Shown one piece after another: positions 1 to 8,589 of a stretch of 64,000 bases of DNA (positions are counted from its first letter, which is position 1; each line of letters begins with the position of its first letter). The DNA comes from Clostridia bacterium (GTDB lineage Bacteria > Bacillota > Clostridia > Christensenellales > Aristaeellaceae). The stretch spans positions 1 through 64,000 of the forward strand of contig JAFQOD010000044.1 in the NCBI GenBank assembly GCA_017395685.1, read 5' to 3'. Made by a program: the position numbers and the translations under genes. The notes under the pieces were generated by a model. It saw only the letters and a list, made by a program, of their open reading frames with translations, ran no database searches and was not told the DNA's origin.

Positions 1-1
1 G

Positions 2-1846
2 CCCACGGCCACCCCTTATGTGACCCAGGCCCCCACCCTGCCCCCCACTGCCGTGCCTACGGCCACCCCCACGCCGGTGCCCTACACCACCCTGTATGTG
101 GGCGATCGGGGGGAAGCGGTGAAAAAGCTGCAGCGTAGGCTGACGGAGCTGGGCTATCTCAACGATACCATTGACGGCGTCTACGGCCAGAACACCAAAA
201 AGGCCGTGGAGCGATTCCAATTCTACAACGGGGTGAAGGCAGACGGCATCGCCGGCAAGGTGACCCAGCGGCTGCTGTACGAAAGCCCCAATGTGGTGCT
301 GGCTCCCCCCAATGTCACCGCCGCCCCCACCCTGGCCCCCACCATGCCGGCCAGCGTTGTGGTGCCCGTCTACTATGTGGATGAGAATGGGGCGCTGATT
401 TCCCGGGTGAATATGACCTGCTACGGCAGCACCACCATCTATGCCAACAGCAATCAGGTGGGCAGCGATTATACCCTCGTTTCCTCCGGCGCTGTGTCGG
501 TATCCATGATCAACGGCGTGGCATCCCCCGCCTCCGTCACCTTCCGGTATCAGCGGAAGGCCACCCCCACCCCCACTGCCCTTGCCAATGTGACCATTCC
601 CGTCTATTACCGCACCACAGGCGGCGTCACGCTGTATCAGACCACTGCCACCCTTGCCCGCAATGCGGTCAGCCGGGTGGTGGCCTCCACCTATCTGGTG
701 CCTTCCCATTATCAGCTGATCAGTGCTGGCACCGTCAGTGTGCAGGTCAATGCCAACGGCGTGGCATCCCCCAATGCGGTCATCTTCACCTTCCAGGATC
801 AATCCACCCCCGTGCCCACCAAGGCCCCTGTTTATGCCAATGTAACGGTTTACTATCTCACCGAGGATGGGGCGGAGCTGACCCGGGAAATCCGCCAGGT
901 GCAGCAGGGCGTGCCCCAGACCCTCTATCCCAATCCCGCCCTGGTGCCCCAGGGATACACCCTCTCCTCCAATATTTCCGTGCAGGTGACGGTGGATTAC
1001 AACGGCTATCAATCCCCGGAAATGGTGTATTTCCGCTATGCCGCTCCGGTGACCATCACCCCCTCGCCCACCCAGAAGCCCCCTGCCACCAGCTATATCA
1101 CCATCATGATCCAGGATCAGCAGACCGGCCAGATGGTGCATTCCTATCAGACACTGGTGACCACCGGCAAAACCGCTACCATTTATGCCGATTATACCGG
1201 CATCCCCAGCCAGTATATGCCTGCCGGGGACGGCTGGGCCAACGTCTATGTGGATGAATACGGCGTGCCCGCCTATCAGCCCATCTTCTACTGCGTAAAG
1301 AGGGCCACCCAGGCGCCCACCAAAGCGCCTACGCCCATTCCCACCAAGGCCCCCACCCCTGTGCCCACCAAGGCGCCTACGCCCATCCCTACTCAAGCGC
1401 CTACCCCTGTGCCTACCAAGGCTCCCACCCCTGTGCCTACCAAAGCGCCTACCCCCGTTCCCACTCAGGCCCCCACCCAGGCCCCTGCGCTGCCCCCCTC
1501 CGCCAATCTGAGCGCCGCCGGCAGCACAATCACCTTCAATGGGGAGGAATTGCCCATCGGCTGGTACACCGATGAAGCAGGCCAGCCCATGATCAGCCTG
1601 TGGGCCGTTGCGGATATCTGCGGCTGGCGCTATGCCCCCAATGAGGGCGTTTCCTTCCTGGCCGGGAAGGAAGCCCGCATCGCCTTTGACGGCAGCGGCG
1701 TGCTGCAACTGACCATCGAAGGAACGGATTATGCCATGCATGCCTGCGTATGGAAAGATGATCTGTATGTGAATGGCGCCCTGCTTTCCGCCCTGGATCT
1801 TCAGGCCCGGGCCGAAGGGAGAAGCTTCATCCTCCAATTCAATTAA
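2..1846 (+). CDS. Secreted peptidoglycan-binding protein with four MucBP-like repeats (5' end outside window)
   Basis: The reading frame is open to the left edge of the window, so the N-terminus and any signal peptide are missing; the GTG at 20 is not a convincing start because Pro/Thr-rich coding sequence continues upstream. Counting from that GTG, a PG_binding_1 domain lies at residues 22-88 (motif GDRGEAVKKLQRRLTELGY, then DGVYGQNTKKAVERFQ). Four beta-rich repeats follow at about 112-179, 189-260, 272-342 and 357-428, each with a PVYY-type first strand and a final xxFRYQ-type strand; they resemble MucBP or related surface repeats. A linker of (P-T-K/Q-A-P-T-P-x) units spans 429-492, then a compact C-terminal domain (496-608) somewhat like copper-amine-oxidase N-like stalk domains. 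The role is inferred: a cell-wall or extracellular protein of a Gram-positive. No neighbour upstream is visible. Confidence 0.8.
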   Translation, partial: PTATPYVTQAPTLPPTAVPTATPTPVPYTTLYVGDRGEAVKKLQRRLTELGYLNDTIDGVYGQNTKKAVERFQFYNGVKADGIAGKVTQRLLYESPNVVLAPPNVTAAPTLAPTMPASVVVPVYYVDENGALISRVNMTCYGSTTIYANSNQVGSDYTLVSSGAVSVSMINGVASPASVTFRYQRKATPTPTALANVTIPVYYRTTGGVTLYQTTATLARNAVSRVVASTYLVPSHYQLISAGTVSVQVNANGVASPNAVIFTFQDQSTPVPTKAPVYANVTVYYLTEDGAELTREIRQVQQGVPQTLYPNPALVPQGYTLSSNISVQVTVDYNGYQSPEMVYFRYAAPVTITPSPTQKPPATSYITIMIQDQQTGQMVHSYQTLVTTGKTATIYADYTGIPSQYMPAGDGWANVYVDEYGVPAYQPIFYCVKRATQAPTKAPTPIPTKAPTPVPTKAPTPIPTQAPTPVPTKAPTPVPTKAPTPVPTQAPTQAPALPPSANLSAAGSTITFNGEELPIGWYTDEAGQPMISLWAVADICGWRYAPNEGVSFLAGKEARIAFDGSGVLQLTIEGTDYAMHACVWKDDLYVNGALLSALDLQARAEGRSFILQFN

Positions 1847-1866
1847 ACAAAATGAAACAAAATCAT

Positions 1867-1898
1867 GCCGCCTTCCCCAGCAGGAAGGCGGCATTTTT
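1867..1898 (+). terminator. Rho-independent terminator of the cell-wall protein gene
   Basis: Stem GCCGCCTTCC / GGAAGGCGGC with a short loop, followed by a run of T. It lies 20 bp after the stop codon of the + strand gene. Confidence 0.85.
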
Positions 1899-1913
1899 TC
1901 GATCTATACGATG

Positions 1914-1948
1914 AAAAAATCGCCGTCGGCTGAAAACCGGCGGCGATT
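1914..1948 (-). terminator. Rho-independent terminator of the nucleoside transporter operon
   Basis: On the minus strand the stem AATCGCCG..CGG / CCG..CGGCGATT is followed by TTTTTT. It sits just downstream of the last permease gene, back to back with the terminator of the convergent + strand gene. Confidence 0.8.
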
Positions 1949-1965
1949 GTCTTTTTTTCTTGCTT

Positions 1966-2919
1966 TTATCTTTCTTCCCGGAAATAGGGCAGGCCCAGGC
2001 TCATGGGGGGCTGATTTTCCCGCTTATTGCGCACGGAGCTGATAATCAGCACCAGGATGGTCACCGCATAGGGCAGCATCTTCATCAGAGGCTTGGCCGC
2101 CATGGTCACATTGATGCCCTCGATATTGGCAATGAAGCTGGAGCAGCTGAACAGGAACCCGAAAACCAGGGAGCCCAGAATGGTCATATGGGGCCGCCAC
2201 AGGGCGAAGATGACCAGGGCAATGGACAGCCAGCCGAAGGCCTCCAGGCTGAGATACGCCTCCTGAGAGGCCATATAATCGATGATATAGTAGAAGCCGC
2301 CCAGGCCGGCAATGCCGCTGCCAATGATGGTGGCCGCATACTTATACTGGGTCACATTGACGCCGGCGGCGTCAGCAGTGCCGGGATTTTCGCCCACAGC
2401 CCGAAGATGCAGGCCCTTCTTGGTGCGGAAAAGCACGATGGAGGCCACAATGGCGATGGCAATGCCCAGGAAAAACAGGATGCCCAGATACTGCAGCGCA
2501 TTGGTCTGCCCGGCGAAGGGCCAGCGATACAGGGCCTTGGGGCCCACCAGATACACCGCATAATCCAGCTTGCTCATGATCACCTTCATCAGCCCTACGC
2601 CGAAGGTGGTCAGCGCCAGGCCGGTCACATTCTGATTGGCGCGGAGGGTAACGGTCATGAAGGTATAGATGGCGCCGCACAGCATGGCCATGAGCACTGC
2701 GCCCAGGATGCCCAGGATGACGATCAGGAAGCCGGGCAGGCCGGAGGCGCCGATCATATTCAGCACCAGGCAGCCGCCTGCGCCCCCCATGCACATGATG
2801 CCGGGGATGCCCAGATTCAGATGCCCCGCCTTTTCGGTGATGATTTCACCGGTAGAGCCGTACATGAAGGTAACACCGAAGGCCAGGGAGTCAATCAGGA
2901 AATTCAGCCAGATATTCAT
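1966..2919 (-). CDS. ABC transporter permease, BMP-linked nucleoside uptake type (NupQ/YufQ-like)
   Basis: Membrane permease of the BPD_transp_2 superfamily, 317 residues, the usual length. About eight to ten hydrophobic segments are visible. The N-terminal stretch GSTGEIITEKAGHLNLGIPG is the characteristic conserved region of the second permease in BmpA-linked nucleoside importers (NupQ of Bacillus subtilis guanosine uptake). It is last in an operon of xpt, binding protein, ATPase, permease and permease; its ATG overlaps the stop of the upstream permease by four bases, which implies translational coupling. Substrate inference: a purine nucleoside or base, because of the binding-protein family and the linked xanthine phosphoribosyltransferase. 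The exact substrate cannot be read from sequence. Confidence 0.85.
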   Translation of the reverse strand: MNIWLNFLIDSLAFGVTFMYGSTGEIITEKAGHLNLGIPGIMCMGGAGGCLVLNMIGASGLPGFLIVILGILGAVLMAMLCGAIYTFMTVTLRANQNVTGLALTTFGVGLMKVIMSKLDYAVYLVGPKALYRWPFAGQTNALQYLGILFFLGIAIAIVASIVLFRTKKGLHLRAVGENPGTADAAGVNVTQYKYAATIIGSGIAGLGGFYYIIDYMASQEAYLSLEAFGWLSIALVIFALWRPHMTILGSLVFGFLFSCSSFIANIEGINVTMAAKPLMKMLPYAVTILVLIISSVRNKRENQPPMSLGLPYFREER

Positions 2920-4082
2920 TTGACAGCCTCCTTTTCGCCATCGACGGCCTTTTTGCGGAATATAATCTGATAATTGATGAAGAATTCACTGCCGATGATG
3001 CAGAACAGGATGATGCCCACAAATACATCGGGCAGTGCGCCGCGGACATTGAAGGTTTTGGTGATCTGCTCTGCGCCGGCGCCCAGCACGGTGATCAGGG
3101 CGGAGGTGAGGATCATCACCAGGGGATTGAATTTGGCCAGCCAGGAAACCATGATGGCGGTAAAGCCCTGGCCGCCCACCGATTCGGTGGTGACGGATTG
3201 ATCCAGGCCGGCGCCGATGAGATATCCGGCCACGCCGCAGAGCAGGCCGCTGACCAGCATGGTGCGGATGATGACCTTTTTCACATTGATGCCGCTGTAC
3301 TGGGCGGTGCGCACGCTTTCGCCCACAACGGAAATTTCATAGCCCTGCTTGCTGTACTTGAGATAGACGAACAAAAGCCCCGTCAGGATCAGCACAATCA
3401 GGGTAATCAGGAAGCTATCGTTAATGGAGGATGTTTTGCTCACCGGGATGACGGGCAGTTTCTGGATATCCAGCTTGCCCAGGGAGGAAGAGCCGCTGGG
3501 CACCCAGATCACCAGGAAATAGCTTACCAGGAAGGTGGCCACATAGTTCATCATCAGGGTGAACAGCGTTTCATTGGTATTCCATTTGGCCTTGAACAGG
3601 GCGGGAATGACGGCCCAGACGGCGCCGCATACCAGCGCGCCCACCAGCATCAGCAGCAGCAGCGCCCAGCCGGGCACGCTGTCCTTCAGATAGAAGGCCA
3701 CGCCGATGGCGCCCAGCACGCCCATCAGCGTCTGCCCTTCGGCGCCGGTATTCCAGAAGCGCATCTTGAAGGCGGGGGTGACGGCCAGGGAAATGCACAG
3801 CAGGATGGCCGTTTCCTTGAAGAAGGCCCACAATTTGCGGTTTTCCAGGAAGGATTTATTGCTGGTATTGATGCCCTTGATGAAGCTTTCATAGAAATCC
3901 ACGATCTTGCCGGGATTCTGCTGCAGCTTTTCGATCATGGCAAAGGCGGCAGCGCCACAGAGGATAAAGCCGATCACAACGGCGGCCAGGCGAATGCCCC
4001 AGGCCGCGGCGGGATGGATGGAAGAGCGCTTGGCCAGGTGGAAAAGGGGCTCCCGCACGGTATTTTTCTTGATCTCGCTCAT
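2916..4082 (-). CDS. ABC transporter permease, BMP-linked nucleoside uptake type (NupP/YufP-like)
   Basis: 388-residue permease, first of the two membrane subunits of the importer. A cytoplasmic N-terminus of about 28 residues leads into a first transmembrane segment (IRLAAVVIGFILCGAAAFAM), then a periplasmic-side loop and many further hydrophobic helices. The segment FWNTGAEGQTLMGVLGA is typical of this family (NupP/YufP). The start codon overlaps the stop of the ATPase gene by one base (TAATG) and the stop overlaps the start of the second permease by four bases, so the three transporter core genes form a tightly coupled set. It is expected to pair with the 1966-2919 permease in the cytoplasmic membrane. 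Confidence 0.86.
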   Translation of the reverse strand: MSEIKKNTVREPLFHLAKRSSIHPAAAWGIRLAAVVIGFILCGAAAFAMIEKLQQNPGKIVDFYESFIKGINTSNKSFLENRKLWAFFKETAILLCISLAVTPAFKMRFWNTGAEGQTLMGVLGAIGVAFYLKDSVPGWALLLLMLVGALVCGAVWAVIPALFKAKWNTNETLFTLMMNYVATFLVSYFLVIWVPSGSSSLGKLDIQKLPVIPVSKTSSINDSFLITLIVLILTGLLFVYLKYSKQGYEISVVGESVRTAQYSGINVKKVIIRTMLVSGLLCGVAGYLIGAGLDQSVTTESVGGQGFTAIMVSWLAKFNPLVMILTSALITVLGAGAEQITKTFNVRGALPDVFVGIILFCIIGSEFFINYQIIFRKKAVDGEKEAVK

Positions 4083-5785
4083 TACGCTTCCTCCTTTTCA
4101 GAGGCATTGGTCTTGGTCATCAGCAGGCCCACTTCTTCCTTGGTGACGGTGCGGGCGTCCACGATGCCGGTCACCTCGCCGGAATTGATCACCAGGATGC
4201 GATCGCACAGGGCCAAGAGCACATCCAGATCCTCGCCCACGAAGATCACGGCCACGCCGCTTTCCTTCTGCCGGTTCAGCAGCCGGTAAATGGTATAGGA
4301 AGAATTGATATCCAGGCCGCGGACGGGATAGGCGGCCATAAAGACCTTGGGGGCGAAGGCGATTTCACGGCCCACCAGCACCTTCTGCACGTTGCCGCCG
4401 GAAAGACGGCGCACAGGGGTGTTGACGCCGGGGGTGGAAACCTCCAGCTCCTTGATGATTTCCTCCGCCAGGGCCTTGGGCTTTTTCCGGTCCACAAAGC
4501 CGGCATGGCCCTTGCGGTAGGAACGCAGCATCATATTATCGGTGATGCCCATGGATCCCACCAGGCCCATGCCCAGGCGATCCTCCGGCACGAAGGAAAG
4601 GCGCACGCCCAATTCACGGATCTGCAGGGGGGTCTTATGGCGAAGATCGATCACCTCATCCTCCCTGAAGAGCACAGCGCCCTCGGAAACCTGCCTGCGG
4701 ATCTGGCCCCGGCTCATGCCCTGGAAGGAGATAGGATTGCCCATCTGATCGTGGAAGGCATCCTGGGCGGCCAGTTCCTTCACCCGGCGCATGGATTTAT
4801 GGAAGAAGGTGACGGGCTTATCCTTCTTGGGATTGTTGAAGATGATTTCGCCGCTGGTAAGGTGCTGCAGGCCGGCGATGGCCTCCAGCAATTCCTTCTG
4901 GCCGCTGCCGGCGATGCCGGCAATGCCCAGGATTTCCCCGGCGTTGACGGTGAAGGAAATATCTTTTAGCACCTGCACGCCTTCCGCATCCCGGCAGTTG
5001 ATATGCTTTACCTCCAGCCGGGGCACAGGATCCCAGGGCCGGTTTCTTTCAATATTGAGGGATACCTTCTGGCCCACCATCATTTCGGTGAGGCTGGATT
5101 CAGTGGCGTCGCAGGTATTGACGGTGGCGATATGCTCGCCCTTGCGCAGGATGGCCACCCGGTCGGATACGGACAGCACCTCATGCAGCTTATGGGTGAT
5201 GATGATGATGGATTTGCCATCCTCCCGCATGCGGCGCAGCACCCGGAACAGCTTTTCAATTTCCTGGGGGGTGAGCACGGCGGTAGGCTCATCCAGGATC
5301 AGGATATCGGCGCCGCGATAGAGCACCTTGATAATTTCCACCGTCTGCTTTTCGGAGACGGACATATCATAAATCTTTTTCTGGGGATCGATATGGAATC
5401 CGTATTTCTGGGCAATTTCAGAAACCCGGGAATTTACGTCTTTCAGATTGTACCGGCCGTTTTCCTCCACGCCCAGCACAATATTTTCAGCGGCGGTAAA
5501 CAGATCCACCAGCTTGAAATGCTGATGAATCATACCGATTTTCAATTCAAATGCATCCTTGGGGGAGCGGATCACCACTTCTTCCCCATCTTTGTAAATC
5601 TTACCTTCATCCGGAAAATAGATGCCGGCAATCATATTCATCAGGGTGGTCTTGCCGCAGCCATTTTCACCTAAAATGGCCAGCACTTCCCCTTCGTATA
5701 CATCCAGATCCACACGATGATTGGCAATCACCTTGCCAAACCGTTTGGTAATGCCGCGCATGCTCAGGGCAATCTTTTTATCCAC
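4082..5785 (-). CDS. ABC transporter ATP-binding protein with two nucleotide-binding domains (NupO-like)
   Basis: Fused double ATPase energising the two adjacent permeases. I chose the GTG at 5785 (protein starts VDKKIALSMRGITKRFG), preceded by a G-rich ribosome binding site; an upstream ATG at 5845 has no such site. Domain 1 has Walker A GENGCGKTT, signature MSVSEKQTVEI and Walker B ILILDEPTAVL. Domain 2 has P-loop GIAGSGQKE and signature RLSGGNVQKV, but its Walker B reads VFMAAYPVRGLD, without the DEP glutamate; this degeneracy is normal for second domains of BMP-linked ATPases. Between P-loop and signature of domain 2 there is an insertion of roughly 50 residues rich in charge (about KDKPVTFFHK to DLRHKTPLQIRE). 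It sits 115 bp after the binding-protein gene, with a stem-loop in between. Confidence 0.87.
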   Translation of the reverse strand: MDKKIALSMRGITKRFGKVIANHRVDLDVYEGEVLAILGENGCGKTTLMNMIAGIYFPDEGKIYKDGEEVVIRSPKDAFELKIGMIHQHFKLVDLFTAAENIVLGVEENGRYNLKDVNSRVSEIAQKYGFHIDPQKKIYDMSVSEKQTVEIIKVLYRGADILILDEPTAVLTPQEIEKLFRVLRRMREDGKSIIIITHKLHEVLSVSDRVAILRKGEHIATVNTCDATESSLTEMMVGQKVSLNIERNRPWDPVPRLEVKHINCRDAEGVQVLKDISFTVNAGEILGIAGIAGSGQKELLEAIAGLQHLTSGEIIFNNPKKDKPVTFFHKSMRRVKELAAQDAFHDQMGNPISFQGMSRGQIRRQVSEGAVLFREDEVIDLRHKTPLQIRELGVRLSFVPEDRLGMGLVGSMGITDNMMLRSYRKGHAGFVDRKKPKALAEEIIKELEVSTPGVNTPVRRLSGGNVQKVLVGREIAFAPKVFMAAYPVRGLDINSSYTIYRLLNRQKESGVAVIFVGEDLDVLLALCDRILVINSGEVTGIVDARTVTKEEVGLLMTKTNASEKEEA

Positions 5786-5827
5786 GGTATACCCCCCGTT
5801 AAAAACAATCTCTATTACACAGAAATT

Positions 5828-5864
5828 GCTTGGACTGCCGCCCAAGATGAGTGGCAGTCCAAGC
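5828..5864 (-). promoter_or_regulatory. Intercistronic stem-loop between binding-protein and ATPase genes
   Basis: Perfect 12-bp inverted repeat GCTTGGACTGCC / GGCAGTCCAAGC with a 13-nt loop. There is no T run after it on the minus strand, so it looks less like a full terminator than a partial terminator or 3'-end stabiliser giving more binding protein than ATPase. The role is inferred. Confidence 0.6.
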
Positions 5865-5900
5865 GCAGTCGGGCGCAGAGCCCTTCATAGGTTTTTGAAA

Positions 5901-7103
5901 TTAGAACTTCTGGTTGGTCAGTTCGATACCGTCGATGGTAGCATCGAAATAGGGAGCGGAACGATATTCGGATTCATGGAAGTAGCCGTCATAAACGATC
6001 TTGGTGCCTTCCACGAAAGCGCCGTCAGTGCCAGCGCCGGGAGCCCAGGTTTCTTCCATGGCAGCGCCGCCCACGGTGATGAAGCCTTCGGTGGCGGTGT
6101 CGAACACCTTCAGGGTACCGGCTTCGAACTGAGCCTTCAGCTCAGCCAGCTTTTCCACGGTGCCGGCAGCGGCAGCAGCTTCGTTCACATCGGTGAGAAC
6201 CACGGAACCGGAGGCGATGGTGCCGGTCCAGTCGGTGTCGATGGCCTGGCCAGCGGCAACCTGGTTTACGATGTAGGTGAAGTAGGGAGCCCAGTCAATG
6301 CGGGAAGCAACGATGAAGGTGTTGGGGCAGGCCTTCACGGTGGAGCCATTGTAAGAAACGTTGGGGATGCCGGCGTTTTCGCAAGCAGTGGGGGCGCCCA
6401 TGGAGTCAGCATGCTGGGAGATCAGATCGCAGCCGGCATCGATGAGGGCCTGGGCAGCGGACTTTTCTTCCATTTCGTCATACCAGGAACCGGTGAACTG
6501 AACCTTCATGGTCACATCGGGGCAAACGGACTTGGCGCCCAGATAGAAGGAGGTGTAACCGGAGATAACTTCGGCATAGGTGAAAGCGCCAACATAGCCC
6601 ATCAGGGGAGCTTCGCCCTTCAGCTTGCCTTCAGCCTTCAGCTCGTTCAGCTTCAGACCAGCGGCAACGCCAGCCAGGTAGCGGCCTTCATAGATGGCAG
6701 CGAAAGCATTGTGGAAATTTTCAACGCCGGCGGTGTGGGCCATGGTGCCGGTGGCATGGCAGAACTGCACTTCGGGGCATTCCTTGGCAGCTTCCAGCAG
6801 GTAGGATTCATGGCCGAAGGAGTTGGCGAAAACGATGTTGCAGCCATCGTCAACCAGTTCCAGAGCGGCTTCGTAGCAATCGTTGGATTCGTCAATGTTG
6901 CGGATCATCACAACCTGATCGTCTTCCAGGCCCAGAACCTTCATGGCATCATAAACGCCGTTGATGAAGTTAAGGTCATAAGTGGAATCTTCGTCATGCA
7001 GCAGGATCACGCCCAGCTTCACATCGGCAACATCGGCCATAGCGGCGGGCAGGCAGGACAGGCACAGAACCAGGGCCATCAGCAGAGCAGCAAACTTTTT
7101 CAT
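5901..7103 (-). CDS. BMP family substrate-binding protein (nucleoside-type importer)
   Basis: Extracytoplasmic binding protein of the Med/BMP (PF02608) type, 400 residues. I chose the ATG at 7103 (MKKFAALLMALVLCLS), preceded by GGAGGA. A signal peptide spans residues 1-23 with likely signal peptidase I cleavage at AMA|D; cysteines 14 and 17 are present but do not form a standard lipobox, so lipidation is uncertain although relatives are usually lipoproteins. Family signatures include KLGVILLHDEDSTYDLNF near the N-terminus, FANSFGHESYLLEAAK and HATGTMAHT, and YEGRYLAGVAAG. It lies between xpt (56 bp upstream) and the ATPase gene, so it is predicted to capture a purine nucleoside or related ligand for uptake. 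Codon choice is uniform and strongly biased, which fits high expression. Confidence 0.87.
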   Translation of the reverse strand: MKKFAALLMALVLCLSCLPAAMADVADVKLGVILLHDEDSTYDLNFINGVYDAMKVLGLEDDQVVMIRNIDESNDCYEAALELVDDGCNIVFANSFGHESYLLEAAKECPEVQFCHATGTMAHTAGVENFHNAFAAIYEGRYLAGVAAGLKLNELKAEGKLKGEAPLMGYVGAFTYAEVISGYTSFYLGAKSVCPDVTMKVQFTGSWYDEMEEKSAAQALIDAGCDLISQHADSMGAPTACENAGIPNVSYNGSTVKACPNTFIVASRIDWAPYFTYIVNQVAAGQAIDTDWTGTIASGSVVLTDVNEAAAAAGTVEKLAELKAQFEAGTLKVFDTATEGFITVGGAAMEETWAPGAGTDGAFVEGTKIVYDGYFHESEYRSAPYFDATIDGIELTNQKF

Positions 7104-7159
7104 TGGGTTTTCCTCCTCCATTTTCCCTTTGGTTGAATGATGTAATGGTTTCTATTGGA

Positions 7160-7738
7160 TCAATCGTTTTCCAGCAGGATCTTGCCATCCTCAATGCCGG
7201 AAACGATTGCCAAAGACTGAAGATTGACGCCCATGGCGCGCAGATTCTTTCCGCCGGGCATAAAGCCCTTTTCCACCGCGATCCCCACGCCAGCCACTTC
7301 GCAGCTGAGCTGGGCGCACAGGGCCATCATGCCCTGCACCGCCTGGCCATCCGCCAGGAAATCATCAATGATCAATACCCGGCTGCCGGCAGGCAGATAT
7401 TTTTTATCCACCCGGATGATATTTTCCCGCTTATGGGTAAAGGAATATACCTTCGCCTGGGCCACATCGGGGGATTGCACCACCGTGGCGCCCTTTTTGG
7501 CAAATACCACGGGGATATCGGAAAGATGATGGGCGGCGGCCACCGCCATGGCAATGCCGCTGGCTTCCACCGTCAGCACCACCGTGGGCCTTGTATCCCG
7601 GAAACGGCGGGCAAATTCTTCGCCCATCTGGAAAAGCAGGGCCGTATCAATCCGGTGATTGAGAAACATATCCACCTTCACCACATCCTGGCCAAGGCCG
7701 ATTCCGTGCTTCTCAATCGCTTCCTTCAGCGCCTTCAT
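7160..7738 (-). CDS. xpt: Xanthine phosphoribosyltransferase
   Basis: Converts xanthine and PRPP to XMP in purine salvage, in the cytoplasm. The start at 7738 (MKALKEAIEKHGIGLG) has a GGGAGG site 10 bases upstream; the longer frame has no supporting site. The 192-residue length matches Bacillus Xpt (194). Visible family features: VDMFLNHRID near residue 25, EASGIA, VVFAKK, and the PRPP-binding loop VLIIDDFLADGQA. It is first in the operon with the BMP binding protein and importer genes, so salvage enzyme and transporter are co-expressed. No guanine riboswitch is present in the leader; a promoter and a PurBox-like site are seen instead. Confidence 0.92.
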   Translation of the reverse strand: MKALKEAIEKHGIGLGQDVVKVDMFLNHRIDTALLFQMGEEFARRFRDTRPTVVLTVEASGIAMAVAAAHHLSDIPVVFAKKGATVVQSPDVAQAKVYSFTHKRENIIRVDKKYLPAGSRVLIIDDFLADGQAVQGMMALCAQLSCEVAGVGIAVEKGFMPGGKNLRAMGVNLQSLAIVSGIEDGKILLEND

Positions 7739-7776
7739 CGATACCGCGCCTCCCTTCACCGGGCTTTTCTTATAAA

Positions 7777-7789
7777 AAACCCGAACATT
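7777..7789. promoter_or_regulatory. Possible PurR box in the xpt leader
   Basis: The + strand sequence AAACCCGAACATT matches the Gram-positive PurBox AWWWCCGAACWWT at 12 of 13 positions. It lies about 20-30 bases downstream of the xpt -10 element. No second box in inverted orientation was found, so this is tentative. Confidence 0.35.
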
Positions 7790-7807
7790 TTCGAGCAATA
7801 CAGCCTT

Positions 7808-7836
7808 ATTGTACCGGAAATTTATCAAAAAAGCAA
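7808..7836 (-). promoter_or_regulatory. Vegetative promoter of the xpt-transporter operon
   Basis: -35 TTGCTT, 17-bp spacer, -10 TACAAT on the minus strand, about 70 bases upstream of the xpt start codon. Confidence 0.6.
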
Positions 7837-8071
7837 GTCTTTTTCCGAAAAAAATTCAGAATATTCCATTCTTTTCCCCAAAAAATCCAAATGTTCCCAG
7901 TTCATGGATCATCCGGCCAAATTCCGTCCAAAGCACAGGGTATTTGTGCTGAATTAAAAAATTCCTTCCTTTCCAAAAGGGGATCATGCATTCGCTTCAA
8001 CAAAATGCCAGGGTATTTTTCCGCCATCGGGCCACAATAGCATTGACCCAAATGAAGGAGGTGAAGCAGCA

Positions 8072-8290
8072 ATGTACAATTCCGGCAATTCATCCGGCAA
8101 CAAGGTCAATGTGCCCGAAGCACGGGCCGCCCTGGATAATATGAAATTCGAAATCGCCCGGGAGCTGGGCATCAATTTCAAGCAGGGCTATAACGGCGAT
8201 CTGAGCAGCCGGGAAAATGGCTATGTGGGCGGCTACATGGTCAAGCGCCTGATCGAACAGGCGGAAAAGCAGATGGCGGGCAAGCAGTGA
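8072..8290 (+). CDS. Small acid-soluble spore protein, alpha/beta type
   Basis: 72-residue DNA-binding protein that coats and protects DNA in the dormant spore core. It has the family pattern: PEARAALDNMKFEIARELGI, then GYNGDLSSRENGYVGGYMVK. The segment FEIA contains the germination protease cleavage context, and the second half carries the DNA-binding GG..MVK motif. The ribosome binding site AAGGAGGTGA precedes the ATG. A second member follows 50 bp downstream in the same orientation. No sigma-G promoter could be assigned with confidence in the 240 bp upstream. Confidence 0.95.
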   Translation: MYNSGNSSGNKVNVPEARAALDNMKFEIARELGINFKQGYNGDLSSRENGYVGGYMVKRLIEQAEKQMAGKQ

Positions 8291-8340
8291 CGCCCCCGTT
8301 CCACCAATTCCCATCAAAATAAAAACAGGAGTGATTTGCA

Positions 8341-8571
8341 ATGTATAATGCCAATAACAATGCCTCTTCTTCCAGCAATTCCAATCGTGTGAATGTTCCC
8401 GAAGCCCGCGCTGCCCTGGATAATATGAAGTTCGAAATCGCCAGCGAATTGGGCATCAATCTCAAGCAGGGCTACAACGGCGATCTGCCCTCCCGCCAGG
8501 CCGGCTACATCGGCGGCTACATGGTCAAGCGCATGATCGAACAGCAGGAACGCCAGATGAGCGGCAAATAA
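8341..8571 (+). CDS. Small acid-soluble spore protein, alpha/beta type (second copy)
   Basis: 76-residue paralogue of the preceding gene, differing mainly in a longer Asn/Ser-rich N-terminus (MYNANNNASSSSNSN). The core PEARAALDNMKFEIASELGI and GGYMVKRMIEQQ are conserved, so it has the same role in spore DNA protection and amino acid supply on germination. Ribosome binding site AGGAGTGAT. The tandem pair probably arose by duplication. Confidence 0.95.
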   Translation: MYNANNNASSSSNSNRVNVPEARAALDNMKFEIASELGINLKQGYNGDLPSRQAGYIGGYMVKRMIEQQERQMSGK

Positions 8572-8589
8572 GCCGTCCCTCTGTGAAAA

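Noticed and set aside
4082-5785. Inactivation of the second ATPase domain because its Walker B lacks the usual glutamate
   Set aside because: The xAAxPxRGLD form is normal in the second domain of BMP-linked nucleoside importers, so it is not evidence of a broken gene.
7739-7870. Guanine/xanthine riboswitch before xpt
   Set aside because: The conserved purine riboswitch core and pairing loops are not found in either strand of the leader.
8000-8060. Sigma-G promoter of the spore protein genes
   Set aside because: Candidate GTATT and CACAATA elements have the wrong spacing (about 15 bp), so no call was made.
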